Of a stretch of 64,000 bases of DNA, positions 1-9,016 are shown piece after piece. A program made the translations under genes and the position numbers. The notes beneath the pieces were generated by a model that was not told the origin of the DNA, ran no database searches, and saw nothing but the letters and a program-made list of their open reading frames with translations. Position 1 is the first letter of the stretch, and every line of letters begins with the position of its first letter. Location of the stretch: positions 62,001 to 126,000 of the forward strand of contig NZ_JARKNA010000005.1 of NCBI RefSeq assembly GCF_029360765.1, in the 5' to 3' direction. The stretch comes from Terrimonas pollutisoli. Its GTDB lineage: Bacteria > Bacteroidota > Bacteroidia > Chitinophagales > Chitinophagaceae.

Positions 1-895
1 AGATGTGCTTAAGCTGACTGCTTCGGGGCGTTACGATAAGAATGAAACTTTTTCAGATGGTCGGTTTACACCCAGATTTACTGCACTCATCAAACCGGCG
101 AAAGATCACAACATCCGTCTTTCTTACCAGACTGCTTACCGTTTTGCTTCTACACAGCAACAATGGATCGATCTTGACGTGGTGACAGGCCGACTATTAG
201 GAGGTGTAAAGTTTTTGTGGGATAAGTATAACATGATCAACAATCCTGTTTATGATCCAACAACACTGCAGGTAGTACCTTATGTAGAGTTCAAGCCTGA
301 AAGTGTTCAGTCTTATGAAATTGGGTACAAGACATTGCTGGGTCAAAAATTATTAGTGGATGCTTATTACTACTTCAGCGAATACAAAGATTTTCTGTCA
401 CGTCGCGATGTGGTACAAAATCCTGGTACCGCTAACCAGCGTGGATTTTCAATTGTAATAAATTCTCCAAGCAAAGTAAAAGCGTCCGGTTGGGGTCTTG
501 GCTTAGACTATATTTTGCCAAAGAATTTTTCTATATCAGCAAATATTTCATCTGACGATTTAGGAGATGTGCCTGATAAATTTCTTACATCCTTAAATAC
601 ACCAAAATATCGAACGAATGTGTCTTTAAGTAATAGCGGGTTTGGTCGTCAAAATCGTTTAGGTTTTAATGTATCGTGGAGGTGGCAGGATAAATTCTTT
701 TATGAGAATGATTTCGCCAGCGGTGATGTACCTGCCTATCACACCGTGGATGCACAATTCAGCTATAGAAAACCGGAGATCAAATCCACTTTTAAAATTG
801 GCGCCAGCAACCTGCTGAATCAATACTATCGTACTTCGGTAGGTAATCCATCAATCGGCGGGCTTTACTATATAAGCTATGGTTATAACCTGTAA
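1..895 (+). CDS. TonB-dependent receptor, C-terminal part (5' end outside window)
   Basis: The reading frame is open from the first bases, so this is the 3' end of a longer gene. The roughly 297 visible residues alternate short aromatic-rich beta strands with polar loops. They include YEIGYKTLLGQKLLVDAYYY, a strand pair typical of the last third of TonB-dependent receptor barrels, and NLLNQYYRTSVGNPSIGG close to the C-terminus, the usual final-strand region. The protein would sit in the outer membrane and import a bulky ligand using TonB energy. The ligand cannot be told because the plug domain is missing. The fasciclin lipoprotein starts 38 bp downstream and is probably co-transcribed. Confidence 0.85.
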   Translation, partial: DVLKLTASGRYDKNETFSDGRFTPRFTALIKPAKDHNIRLSYQTAYRFASTQQQWIDLDVVTGRLLGGVKFLWDKYNMINNPVYDPTTLQVVPYVEFKPESVQSYEIGYKTLLGQKLLVDAYYYFSEYKDFLSRRDVVQNPGTANQRGFSIVINSPSKVKASGWGLGLDYILPKNFSISANISSDDLGDVPDKFLTSLNTPKYRTNVSLSNSGFGRQNRLGFNVSWRWQDKFFYENDFASGDVPAYHTVDAQFSYRKPEIKSTFKIGASNLLNQYYRTSVGNPSIGGLYYISYGYNL

Positions 896-933
896 GCCTC
901 GAAATGGCGAAAAAAACTCAAAAAAACTAACAC

Positions 934-2151
934 ATGAAACGATTTATAAATAACTGGTTGCGGTTCATCATCCTGTTAAGCGTAACCGTACTGCTTTTCA
1001 CAGCCTGCAATAAAGATTTGCCAGAGGCAACACCGATTACGCCTACGCCACCGAGTGGCTCTTCTATTGCTGAAACCATATCTGGCGATGCAAACTTTAG
1101 TTTGCTGAAGTTTGCGATCAACCGGGCAGGATTAAATAATCTTTTAGCCGATAAATCTGCAATATTTACTTTTTTTGCCCCAGACAACGCGGCTTTTCAA
1201 TTATCTGGATTTGCCGATACTAATGCGATTAAGTTTTTGCCAGCGGCTCAATGGAACGCTATTATCAACTATAACCTGGTCGGCGGACAGAAGTATACTG
1301 CCGCATCCATTACACCGGCGAATCCCAGCCAAAATCTTTACCTGCAAAGTGCACTTGTAATACAACCACCTTCGGCTACCTTACCACCCGGATTGAGAAT
1401 GCCACTATTTCCCGGAAAAATTGCGATCGGGCTTGTAGTGAACAATATTCCAGTTACGCAGGCAGACATTGCTGTTGCGAATGGCATTATTCATAAAACA
1501 TTGGCGATAGTCGCTCCGCCGACCAGGGTATTAGCGGATACCATATACAGGGTTGCAGACCTGACATACTACAAAGCAGCTATAGCAAGAGCTGATAGCG
1601 GGTCCACAGGTTTATCCAGGTTTGACTCTCTACTAAAGTACCCGGTAGTCAATATGACGGTGCTGGTTCCTAATGATGACGCTTTCAGGACTCTGATATA
1701 TGGATTAGTGTATGGGAAGGTGTTGGCGGCAACGAGTGATCCTGTCACAGCCAATGCAATGGCTACCGACGCTGTGGCGGCAGGCCCAGCTTTTCTAAGT
1801 ACAAACAATATCACTACCGCTGACATCAGGGCAATATTAGCTTACCATTTTCTTGCGGCCCCTAATTCCAAAGGAGCATATGAACCTAAGTACAGAGCTT
1901 TTTCCATCAACTTCAGTTCGACACCTACCGCTTTCAAAACTTTAATAAACGGATCGGTAGCAGTCCATCCCGGAGTAGTGGCCCAATCAACGTTTACCGG
2001 ACCTGTGGTATCGGGTCTCACGTTCTCGAGTTATGGAAGTTTTCCGCCAGGCGGTGCACCATTTAGTTATACGGCGAACGTTGTCGGTAAAGATCGCAAT
2101 GCCGTAAATGGTGTCTTTCATATAATAGATAAGGTTTTACTACCCCAATAA
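934..2151 (+). CDS. Two-domain fasciclin (FAS1) lipoprotein
   Basis: 405 residues. A hydrophobic signal ends in a lipobox LFTAC with Cys25, predicting a lipid-anchored envelope protein. Two FAS1 domains follow. The first (about 48-195) has the FAS1 hallmark FTFFAPDNAAF and ends with NGIIHKTLAIV. The second (about 205-405) has MTVLVPNDDAF and ends with GVFHIIDKVLLPQ. FAS1 domains usually mediate adhesion or ligand binding; no enzymatic motif is seen. The gene follows the TonB-dependent receptor in the same direction with a 38-bp gap and no terminator between, so it may be a surface accessory of that receptor (inference). Confidence 0.85.
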   Translation: MKRFINNWLRFIILLSVTVLLFTACNKDLPEATPITPTPPSGSSIAETISGDANFSLLKFAINRAGLNNLLADKSAIFTFFAPDNAAFQLSGFADTNAIKFLPAAQWNAIINYNLVGGQKYTAASITPANPSQNLYLQSALVIQPPSATLPPGLRMPLFPGKIAIGLVVNNIPVTQADIAVANGIIHKTLAIVAPPTRVLADTIYRVADLTYYKAAIARADSGSTGLSRFDSLLKYPVVNMTVLVPNDDAFRTLIYGLVYGKVLAATSDPVTANAMATDAVAAGPAFLSTNNITTADIRAILAYHFLAAPNSKGAYEPKYRAFSINFSSTPTAFKTLINGSVAVHPGVVAQSTFTGPVVSGLTFSSYGSFPPGGAPFSYTANVVGKDRNAVNGVFHIIDKVLLPQ

Positions 2152-2171
2152 ATATTTTAGTCAAAAGAAAC

Positions 2172-2206
2172 AAAGCAGGTAGTCGTTTTGGCTGCCTGCT
2201 TTTTAA
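2172..2206 (+). terminator. Rho-independent terminator after fasciclin gene
   Basis: An 11-bp stem (AAAGCAGGTAG with CTGCCTGCTTT, one G-T pair) and a 9-nt loop, followed by a T tract. It lies 20 bp after the stop codon of the fasciclin gene. Confidence 0.8.
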
Positions 2207-2332
2207 TATTATCACCTGCTGACAGTACTTCATCTAAAAATAATTTACCCGACGTTTTATTTTAAGTAACTTTTACCATGCAATTGTCCGCTTAATGCAT
2301 TGTCTCATTTCATTAAACCAAAATTATTCGCC

Positions 2333-2938
2333 ATGAAAAAGTTACTGTTCCTGCTTGTTGCAGCAATCACTCTTTCATTTACTACTGCAGAAGGTGTTTC
2401 AAAAAAAGAAAAGAAATCAGCGATCAAATTTTTAAAAGAAACGGAAAAAGGAGTTTTGGAGTCGGTAAAGGGATTAAGCGAAGCCCAGCTTAAATTCAAA
2501 CCGGCAGAGGATAGATGGAGTGTAGAAGATTGCATGAAGCATATTGCAGCGACAGAAATTGCGCTCTGGCAAATGACGAGTGGCACATTAAAACAAGCTG
2601 CCAATCCTGAAAAAAGAGCTGATATCAAAATGACAGATGAGCAGGTGAAAACGAAAATAGAAGACCGGTCAACCAAAATCAAAACCTTTCCACCGTTTGA
2701 ACCACAGAATACCTCTTATAAAACAATGGAGGAAGCCATTGCTTCTTTTAAAGACAACCGCAGCAAGCTGATTGATTATACCAAAGGCACATCTGAAGAC
2801 TTGCGAAACCATGTTGCCACTTTGCCATTTGGCAGTCTTGACTGTTATCAAATGATCCTGTTTATTGCCGCTCACAGCAACCGGCACATGCAACAAATAA
2901 ACGAAGTAAAAGCTGATCCGAATTTTCCAAATAATTAA
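2333..2938 (+). CDS. DinB-family protein with signal peptide
   Basis: 201 residues from ATG 2333. An upstream TTG at 2300 is in frame, but ATG 2333 places the signal peptide MKKLLFLLVAAITLSFTTA at the N-terminus, so I chose it. The rest is a four-helix DinB/DUF664-type bundle. It has the segment LKFKPAEDRWSVEDCMKHIA near residue 50-75 and the C-terminal HSNRHMQQI. The three His positions (in CMKHIA and HxxxH) are the metal ligands of the family. DinB-like proteins include thiol-dependent transferases, but the substrate here is unknown. A strong hairpin terminator follows, so it is a single-gene unit. Confidence 0.8.
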   Translation: MKKLLFLLVAAITLSFTTAEGVSKKEKKSAIKFLKETEKGVLESVKGLSEAQLKFKPAEDRWSVEDCMKHIAATEIALWQMTSGTLKQAANPEKRADIKMTDEQVKTKIEDRSTKIKTFPPFEPQNTSYKTMEEAIASFKDNRSKLIDYTKGTSEDLRNHVATLPFGSLDCYQMILFIAAHSNRHMQQINEVKADPNFPNN

Positions 2939-2956
2939 AACGCCCACCGAAAAGAT

Positions 2957-2987
2957 AAAAGCCCTGGCAGCACTGCCGGGGCTTTTT
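2957..2987 (+). terminator. Rho-independent terminator after DinB gene
   Basis: AAAAGCCCTGGC pairs with GCCGGGGCTTTT (one G-T pair) around a short loop and is followed by TTT. It begins 19 bp after the DinB stop. Confidence 0.8.
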
Positions 2988-3008
2988 CCTGGTGCTCTCC
3001 ATGGCTGA

Positions 3009-3422
3009 TTATTGCACGGTTAGGTTAACTGCAATAAGTGTAGTACGACTGCTCATTTCATTGTTATTGTAATTGCACCCATTGTAGCCGGCGGACAAAT
3101 TTGTTTCATCGGTATGAAGTAACAACACTTTGTCCGCACCTGTAAAGCCTTTTGCAGGGATGTATTGATAAATTAATGTTCCATTTTCATTCGTCCCTGT
3201 CTGGCTTAATGAATAGTGGGATGCCTGTTTGTAAATGTTGACCCCGCCGGTGTTGGCAACATTCAATACATAAGTTTCACCAGGAGCAACTTTTGCATTG
3301 ATTACCTTGTCGGGATTGAGTGAAGCCGGCTCTGCCAGGCTTTCTTTTACGTTTTTTGAGCAGGAGAGAAGTACTACGAGGGTGAAGACGGAAATCGTTG
3401 AATAAGTAAAAACCTTTTTCAT
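3009..3422 (-). CDS. Small lipoprotein of unknown function
   Basis: 137 residues. The N-terminal signal ends in a lipobox LLSC with Cys21, then SKN, predicting a lipid-anchored protein. The rest is beta-rich. A segment near the C-terminal half (YIPAKGFTGADKVLL) resembles the strand pattern of bacterial Ig-like or cadherin-like modules (PxxGFxGxDxF), so a small Ig-type fold is possible. It has no catalytic motif. It is transcribed toward the DinB gene. I do not recognise a named family. Confidence 0.7.
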   Translation of the reverse strand: MKKVFTYSTISVFTLVVLLSCSKNVKESLAEPASLNPDKVINAKVAPGETYVLNVANTGGVNIYKQASHYSLSQTGTNENGTLIYQYIPAKGFTGADKVLLLHTDETNLSAGYNGCNYNNNEMSSRTTLIAVNLTVQ

Positions 3423-3511
3423 CCGATTTTTATTTACTATAAATTTAATTTATTTGATAGCACGCGGCAAATAAAACTATGCACATTGCCAAAGCTCAAT
3501 TTCCCGCAAAA

Positions 3512-3549
3512 AAGAAATGCCCGGCAATTTTCATGGCCGGGCATTTCTT
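3512..3549 (-). terminator. Rho-independent terminator for the 3569-4105 lipoprotein gene
   Basis: A perfect 14-bp stem (AAGAAATGCCCGGC / GCCGGGCATTTCTT) with a 10-nt loop. On the minus strand it is followed by a T-rich run, so it ends transcripts coming from the right. Confidence 0.85.
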
Positions 3550-3568
3550 ATATAAAATAAACAAAGCC

Positions 3569-4105
3569 TTACTGCCGGGTTATATGCACGGTGATCTTCC
3601 CCCGTGATATGTTAACCATATTACCCAGTTCGTCATGCACATTACCACTAAACGAAATCGTAACAACATCTCTTACTACGTCATAGTGGGTGATCCTGTA
3701 CATCATTACAGCTCCCGGATCATTGTTTGTTGATGAGTAGATGCTTTGCCTGCTGGCTGCCGATGCTGAAAAATACATGGCCGTGGTATGATCAGATCCA
3801 TTGACGCCTGATTGGTATGACTTCACGGTAAAATTTAAATCAGCAAGGGCTAAAGCTGTCGTGAACAATTGACCTGTTATTCTTTCTGTACCGGTCATTG
3901 CCAAAGTATAAGTATTGTTTGCCTGTAGGGTGGTATCAAGTACTGCACTCACAGCTATATTGCCCGAATAGTAACGGTTACCATCATAAAAAGTCCAGGT
4001 ATTAAGCCCTTCACCATATGCAGGGCCGTCGTCGTAGGCAAATTTGGAGCAGGACGAAAAGACGATAAGCAGGACAAGCAAGGGTCCGAAAATGGACGGT
4101 TTCAT
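3569..4105 (-). CDS. Lipoprotein of unknown function
   Basis: 178 residues with a signal peptide ending in FSSC (Cys19), a classic Bacteroidota lipobox. The mature part is Thr/Ser/Tyr-rich and beta-stranded, beginning with an acidic YDDGPAYGEG stretch and ending in GKITVHITRQ. No family is recognised. The gene lies 48 bp downstream of the PD40-OmpA gene in the same direction and may share its transcript; a strong terminator follows it. Confidence 0.7.
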   Translation of the reverse strand: MKPSIFGPLLVLLIVFSSCSKFAYDDGPAYGEGLNTWTFYDGNRYYSGNIAVSAVLDTTLQANNTYTLAMTGTERITGQLFTTALALADLNFTVKSYQSGVNGSDHTTAMYFSASAASRQSIYSSTNNDPGAVMMYRITHYDVVRDVVTISFSGNVHDELGNMVNISRGKITVHITRQ

Positions 4106-4153
4106 TTTTTATTGGATTTTATTGGTGGTTATGTCGATTTTTAAAAAGTAGTT

Positions 4154-5761
4154 TTAATTTTTCAGGATCGTAAACTCTACTCTCCGGTTCAGTTGCCTGT
4201 TCTCCGGTGTGTCATTAAGTGCTACGGGCTTTGTTTCACCATAGCCTTGTGAACGGATGCGGTTAGGCGATATACCTTTTGATAAAATATATTCCATCAC
4301 TGACCTGGCCCTGTTATCACTTAGCTTGAAATTGTATTCGTCCGAGCCATAGCTATCGGTATGGGCACTCATTTCTATTTCTATCGCAGGATTTTCTTCT
4401 AATAGTTTTACCACGCGGTTTAGCTCCAAATGTGATTCGGCACGCAGATCCCATTTGTCAAAATCAAAGAATACATTATTTAATCTCACTACCTGGCCAA
4501 TTTCGATGGGTACCAAATAGAGATCTTTATGTATTTCTTTATATCCAGCCTTTACGAGGGAATCAAGATTCAGGTTCTCCGATTGAGCAAAAAATTTATC
4601 TGCAGTAGCCCTGATCACATAATTTTTGTCATAAGGTAATACGATCTTAAAAGCACCGTCATCGGGATTGGAAATAGCATTACCAACTTCTTCTCCATCC
4701 GGCAATGTTTCGTAGAGCAACGAGGCACTGAGCGGTTCGTTTGTTTTTTTATTATACACGTTGCCACTAACCAATACAACCGGATCTGGTTTCTCCCGCT
4801 CCAGCAATTTTACCCTTACAATATCACTTTCGCCATAAGTGTCGGTACTATTGGTGAGATAAGCATATTCACCACCTGCGTCCAAAGTAAAGAAGGCATC
4901 CCATTCAGGGGTGTTGATAGGAGCACCGAGATTGACGGGGTCACTCCATTTTTGCCAGGTACTATCGAGGCGTTTACTCATCCAAATATCATTATCGCCT
5001 TGTCCACCGGGTCGGTCGCTACTGAAGTAGAGTGTTACACCATCTGCCGCGAGATAGGGCGTCATTTCATCACTCTTCGGCAGGTTTATTTTCTTGCCAA
5101 GTGATTTAGGTTCTGTCCAGTATTTATCTTTTTGTAAAAAGCTAACATAGATATCATTGTTCACACCATTTTTCTCCTCGGTCATATACAGCAACAAAGT
5201 CTTGCCATCATGTGCCATAGTAGCTCCGTTCTGCCGGCCCCTGTCATACTTTTGGTAGTTTTTGATGCGCAATGCTTCAGGTTTGCTCCAATAGCCATCT
5301 TTATCGAGGTAACTCATGCTTACACCGTTGCCCATATAATCACCATCAATAAAAGCATTGCGGATAAGAATGCGGTTATTATCAGGCGATATCCAAAACA
5401 CCGCGTTGTAGAAATAGGTGTTTAATGGATATTCCATATGATAGGCTTCGCTCCATTTACCAAAACTATCCCGTACGGCATACCAGATATCCTGCGAATT
5501 GCGGATGGAATTGTACTTGGTATTCTGTGGATGATTTTCACAGATGAAGAAGAGAATATTACCGTCAGCAGATACAGTTGGTCTTAGTTCCGGGTATTGT
5601 GTATTTACTTTTGGCCCCAGGTTTTCGATCTTGATAATCGTTTCTGCTTTAATAATATTTTCTTTTTGAGCTATCAATGGACCCGATGTGTCCTGCGAAG
5701 GCTGTGCAATGGCGACTATTATCCAAATGAATAGGATAAAAAAGAGAGTGGCTTTTTTCAA
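4154..5761 (-). CDS. PD40-repeat / OmpA-family outer-membrane protein
   Basis: 535 residues. Signal peptide 1-19 (cut after AIA). Residues about 45-320 hold PD40-type beta-propeller repeats, visible as RPTVSADGNILFF, MTPYLAADGVTLYFSSDRPGG and FTLDAGGEYAYLTNS. Residues about 330-415 form a CarboxypepD_reg-like beta sandwich (VSGNVYNKKTNEPLSA). Residues 424-535 are an OmpA C-terminal domain with FFDFDKWDL, HTDSYGSDEYN, LSDNRARSV and GYGETKP, which bind peptidoglycan non-covalently. The likely role is an envelope anchor or sensor, as in gliding- and secretion-linked PD40-OmpA proteins. No type IX secretion partner genes lie beside it. Confidence 0.88.
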   Translation of the reverse strand: MKKATLFFILFIWIIVAIAQPSQDTSGPLIAQKENIIKAETIIKIENLGPKVNTQYPELRPTVSADGNILFFICENHPQNTKYNSIRNSQDIWYAVRDSFGKWSEAYHMEYPLNTYFYNAVFWISPDNNRILIRNAFIDGDYMGNGVSMSYLDKDGYWSKPEALRIKNYQKYDRGRQNGATMAHDGKTLLLYMTEEKNGVNNDIYVSFLQKDKYWTEPKSLGKKINLPKSDEMTPYLAADGVTLYFSSDRPGGQGDNDIWMSKRLDSTWQKWSDPVNLGAPINTPEWDAFFTLDAGGEYAYLTNSTDTYGESDIVRVKLLEREKPDPVVLVSGNVYNKKTNEPLSASLLYETLPDGEEVGNAISNPDDGAFKIVLPYDKNYVIRATADKFFAQSENLNLDSLVKAGYKEIHKDLYLVPIEIGQVVRLNNVFFDFDKWDLRAESHLELNRVVKLLEENPAIEIEMSAHTDSYGSDEYNFKLSDNRARSVMEYILSKGISPNRIRSQGYGETKPVALNDTPENRQLNRRVEFTILKN

Positions 5762-5993
5762 GGCAGTGGATTTTGGTAAAGCGGGTGTAAATTAACAGAA
5801 ATCAATACAGGATAATATCGAAAAACTACTTGTGATTTTACGATGCATTAATAAACCGCCCCTTAGTGTTTCTTAAACTAACCGCAACAAATTAAGTTGA
5901 GAAATATCACGCCCATCGCTTACCCGGACAGTTGAAAATTTTTGATCTGTTCATTTGTTCCGTTTTGTACAATTCAGGCATGGAAAGCGCATT

Positions 5994-6001
5994 TAGTTTT
6001 G
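5994..6001 (+). promoter_or_regulatory. Possible -7 box for the 6027 gene
   Basis: TAGTTTTG matches the Bacteroidota -7 consensus TAnnTTTG and lies 25 bp before the ATG. The nearest TTTG upstream is 26 bp away, longer than the usual 19-21, so only half of the promoter is convincing. Confidence 0.3.
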
Positions 6002-6026
6002 CTTTATAACAATAAATTCAAATTAA

Positions 6027-6503
6027 ATGAAACAAAACCTTTCTATTTGCCTGCTCTTAGTCGCTTCATCTTATTTATTTGCGGGCTGCGGCAATAGTTC
6101 AGCGCAACAAAACAGTAACCTTGAAGAAGCTAAGAGAGCTATTGAAGAAAGTAATTCGATCTATTTTCAATCGTTTGCAAAAGGAGACTCCTCCATTTTT
6201 ATCGAACGCTATGCGGAAGACTGCTGTATCATGGCGCCTGGTGCACCAGCAATGTGCGGACCTGATGCACCGCTTGAATTTTTTCGATTGGCTTATCATA
6301 AAATAGGATTGAGAAATGGAAAATTTATTACCACCAATGTCTACGGTAGTGGCGATGGTTTTGTAACAGAGGAGGGATTGTGGCAATCCTACGATGCCAG
6401 CAATAAGCTGTTTGATGATGGAAAATTCCTGGTGCTCTGGAAGAAAACAGCAAAGGGTTGGAAAATGTACCGCGATTCGTTTAGCAGCAACCGGAAGGAT
6501 TGA
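6027..6503 (+). CDS. NTF2/SnoaL-like (DUF4440-type) lipoprotein
   Basis: 158 residues. The signal ends in LFAGC (Cys21), so it is probably a lipoprotein. The mature domain opens with an acidic helix (EEAKRAIEESNSIYFQSFAKGD) and has YAEDCCIMAPGAP, VTEEGLWQ and FLVLWKKTAKGWKMYRDSF. This is the helix-then-curved-sheet pattern of DUF4440/NTF2-like proteins. Such proteins bind small ligands or act as isomerase-like enzymes; no specific substrate can be inferred. It stands alone, divergent from the PD40-OmpA gene. Confidence 0.75.
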   Translation: MKQNLSICLLLVASSYLFAGCGNSSAQQNSNLEEAKRAIEESNSIYFQSFAKGDSSIFIERYAEDCCIMAPGAPAMCGPDAPLEFFRLAYHKIGLRNGKFITTNVYGSGDGFVTEEGLWQSYDASNKLFDDGKFLVLWKKTAKGWKMYRDSFSSNRKD

Positions 6504-6547
6504 ATTTAATTCTGTCAATGTTTTCTTTCTCCATTAGCAGTAGCATT

Positions 6548-6578
6548 CACACCGAGGTTTGACCATCACCCCGGTGTG
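6548..6578. other. Imperfect hairpin after the DUF4440-like gene
   Basis: CACACCGAGG pairs with CCCCGGTGTG (one mismatch) around an 11-nt loop, 44 bp after the stop at 6503. There is no T run on either side, so it is a weak terminator candidate or a simple inverted repeat. Confidence 0.35.
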
Positions 6579-6670
6579 AGTATGATACCTATAAATTCAA
6601 ACAATACAATCACAACGAAAATTTGCTTTTCTTTTTGCAACGTTACCTGTAAACCGGATGTCAGGACGGT

Positions 6671-7132
6671 ATGAAATATACACTTAAATTATTAGGCATC
6701 GCTTGCCTCACTACTTTCACATTCAGTTGCAATAAGTCCGGCAGTAAAGTTGAAGTTACTGACTCCCTGGTTGGCGAATGGGAACTGCGCCAAACCTCGG
6801 CAGCCATGAATCCGTTGGTAGGAAATTATCCGCCTGGCAATGGTAAAATAATAAAGCTTACAGAGACCCGCTATTCTATCTATGATGGAGGACAGGTAGT
6901 AAAACAGGGAGAATACAACATTGTCCCTGACCCGGATGTTGAAACCAGTGTGTGCCTGGTATTTCCCGCCGGGCAGTTTGCCAACCGGATCATTTATGAC
7001 AATGATAGAACCAGTGAAAAACAGTTTTTCCAAATTACCGGCAACAAATTAAGTATCGTCGCTGGTTGCTATGCCATTGACGCCGGTCACCGGGCCGATT
7101 ATGAAAGAGTAGGTTCCGGTAGCCATAATTGA
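6671..7132 (+). CDS. Lipocalin-like small lipoprotein
   Basis: 153 residues. The signal ends in FTFSC (Cys20) followed by NKSG. The mature part contains LVGEWELRQTS and a run of antiparallel strands with TETRYSIYDGGQVVKQGEY, the 'G-x-W-x-L' start common to lipocalin-like Bacteroidota lipoproteins. The likely role is ligand binding in the periplasm; no catalytic residues are apparent. Convergent with the DUF1801 gene 41 bp away. Confidence 0.65.
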   Translation: MKYTLKLLGIACLTTFTFSCNKSGSKVEVTDSLVGEWELRQTSAAMNPLVGNYPPGNGKIIKLTETRYSIYDGGQVVKQGEYNIVPDPDVETSVCLVFPAGQFANRIIYDNDRTSEKQFFQITGNKLSIVAGCYAIDAGHRADYERVGSGSHN

Positions 7133-7173
7133 TGTTAAGCCCGAAGTGGAATTCCTTACTGATTAGCTTATTT

Positions 7174-7587
7174 TTATTTTTTTATTTCCTGCATCCGGAA
7201 TTTTATAATCTTTCGGATCATATCAAAAGGCATCGGTTGAGTTAAAGGAAATTTGATGGTACCCTTGGCACCTTCATAGTTGACCAATTCCTTAATCGCT
7301 GCTTCCATGAGTCTTGTCCTGGGGTATAAGCTGATGTGTTCCTTCCAGGCCGCATAACATATAAGGCCTTTGCCATCCAGTTTAAAAGCGGGCATGTTGT
7401 AGCTGATCACTTCTTCAGCGGTTGGCGCTATTTGCCGGATCGTTTGCCGGATATCTTTCATTAGCCCTTTTGTTGCCGCAGGCAAGGCTGCTATGTATTC
7501 CTGTACGGTTTTAAATTTTGGAGCAACCGGGGTGTTCTTCTTTGCTGCTTTTTTAGCTTTAGCCGAAGCTTTTGTCGGGGCTGCCAT
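7174..7587 (-). CDS. DUF1801 (YdhG-like) protein with Lys/Ala-rich N-terminus
   Basis: 137 residues. The first about 22 residues are an Ala/Lys tail (KASAKAKKAAKKN). Residues about 27-135 match the DUF1801/YdhG fold: VQEYIAALP, ISYNMPAFKLDGKGLICYAAWKEHISLYP, and KGTIKFPLTQPMPFDMIRKII. The family has a frataxin-like (CyaY) fold and no agreed function. It is the last gene of a minus-strand set running from 9921 (AhpD-like, YCII, ECF42 sigma), 107 bp after the sigma gene, and may be co-transcribed. Confidence 0.8.
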   Translation of the reverse strand: MAAPTKASAKAKKAAKKNTPVAPKFKTVQEYIAALPAATKGLMKDIRQTIRQIAPTAEEVISYNMPAFKLDGKGLICYAAWKEHISLYPRTRLMEAAIKELVNYEGAKGTIKFPLTQPMPFDMIRKIIKFRMQEIKK

Positions 7588-7694
7588 GGTTGTCAGTTTT
7601 AGGATATGAACTTACATCATTACTCAGCAACTATAAAATGTGCAGGGCGACAAAAAAAGGGTGATTTACGACAGCCAATGATGGATAAATACAA

Positions 7695-8933
7695 TCAGAG
7701 TGTTTCCATTTTTTCATGGATCAGTATTTTCTCCGCATCGGTTTTTGCCAGTATATAGGCTTTTTGAAAATGATCTTTCGCCTTTGTTTTGTCGATGATT
7801 TTATACAATTCGCCAAGCAGCACAAAATAAAAATGGTTGTTTTCCAGCTTAAGTTTTTCAGCCTCGATCAACGCTGATTGGGCGCCGTACACTTTATACA
7901 AAGCATAGGTCCTGTTCAGGGCTACACCCGGTGAATAATTTACCATCAGCAATTGATTATACAATTGCAGAATTTCCTCCCATTTTTCCTGGTCATCGTC
8001 TTTGATGCAATGCCAATACGCAATCCTCGCTTCCAGGTGATAAGAGCTTATTTCATTTCCTTCTAATGAGCGGTCAAGGAAATGGATACCCTGGCTGATC
8101 ATTGATTGGTCCCATAGCGTTTCATCCTGCTGATCATACAAGATCAGCGATTGATCATTTGCCTGGCGGGCATTGAAACGGGAAGCATGAAAACACATCA
8201 GGGCAATCAATGCATTTGTCTTCGGCAGGTTGGTCGTTTCATAATCAGTTAATAATATTCCCAATCGCAGCGCTTCAATACAAAGCTCCTGGCGAAGCAC
8301 CTCGTTTTGCGTTTTAGAATAGTAACCTTCGCTGAACAAGAGATAAATAATATGTAACACATTGTCGAGTCGCCCGGGTATTTCATTGGCAGGCGGCATT
8401 TCTAACTGCACTTTTTCAGTCCGCAATTTTTCTTTAGCCCTGAAGAGTCTTTTATTGATCGCTTCCTTATTGGATAAAAAGGCGTCAGCAATTTCATCGA
8501 TATCAAAACCGCAAAGGATACGCAATGCCAAACCGATCTGTGCTTCGCTGGCAATGGCGGGATCACAAATGGCAAAAAGCATTTGCAACTGGCTGTCTTT
8601 AATGTTTTGCATGGAAAAATCAGGTTCGATAGCGGCTATCTCTTTTTCCTCCTGCGACACCAGGGCAGGGACAATTTTTGTTTCAAAAATTTTATTTCGC
8701 CGAAAGTGATACAATGTTTTTTGTTTTGCCACTGCATAGAGCCAGGCGGTAGGGTTGGCCGGAATGCCTTTGGCATCCCAGGTTTCCGTTGCCTGCAAAA
8801 AAGTTTCGCTGACAATATCCTCTGCTATTTCAATATGCTGCAGACCAAACAGCTTGCTGATTACAGCCACCATTTTTGAAAACTCCTGTTGGAACAGGTG
8901 TTTGAGCGATAAATGTTCTTCTTTCATTATCAT
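7695..8933 (-). CDS. ECF42-type RNA polymerase sigma factor with C-terminal TPR-like extension
   Basis: 412 residues, about twice the length of a plain ECF sigma. Residues about 10-80 are the sigma-2 region (FQQEFSKMVAVISKLFG, AEDIVSETFLQA, NPTAWLYAVAKQKTLYHFRR). Residues about 115-175 are sigma-4 (CGFDIDEIADAFLSNKEAI). Residues about 190-412 are an alpha-helical TPR-like extension with SPGVALNRTYAL, corresponding to the conserved 'PVVALNRAVA' element of ECF42 proteins. ECF42 sigmas are typically paired with DGPF/YCII proteins, and one lies just upstream at 9017-9358. No anti-sigma gene is nearby, as is usual for this group. MetIle-Met gives two near-equal starts. Confidence 0.88.
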   Translation of the reverse strand: MIMKEEHLSLKHLFQQEFSKMVAVISKLFGLQHIEIAEDIVSETFLQATETWDAKGIPANPTAWLYAVAKQKTLYHFRRNKIFETKIVPALVSQEEKEIAAIEPDFSMQNIKDSQLQMLFAICDPAIASEAQIGLALRILCGFDIDEIADAFLSNKEAINKRLFRAKEKLRTEKVQLEMPPANEIPGRLDNVLHIIYLLFSEGYYSKTQNEVLRQELCIEALRLGILLTDYETTNLPKTNALIALMCFHASRFNARQANDQSLILYDQQDETLWDQSMISQGIHFLDRSLEGNEISSYHLEARIAYWHCIKDDDQEKWEEILQLYNQLLMVNYSPGVALNRTYALYKVYGAQSALIEAEKLKLENNHFYFVLLGELYKIIDKTKAKDHFQKAYILAKTDAEKILIHEKMETL

Positions 8934-9016
8934 TTTGGGCTTGGCAAAGTAGATCAGTTTGTTTGTCCTATCGGCGTTCGTCGCAATAGAACAAGCAAAC
9001 TGATTCTTGTTTTCGT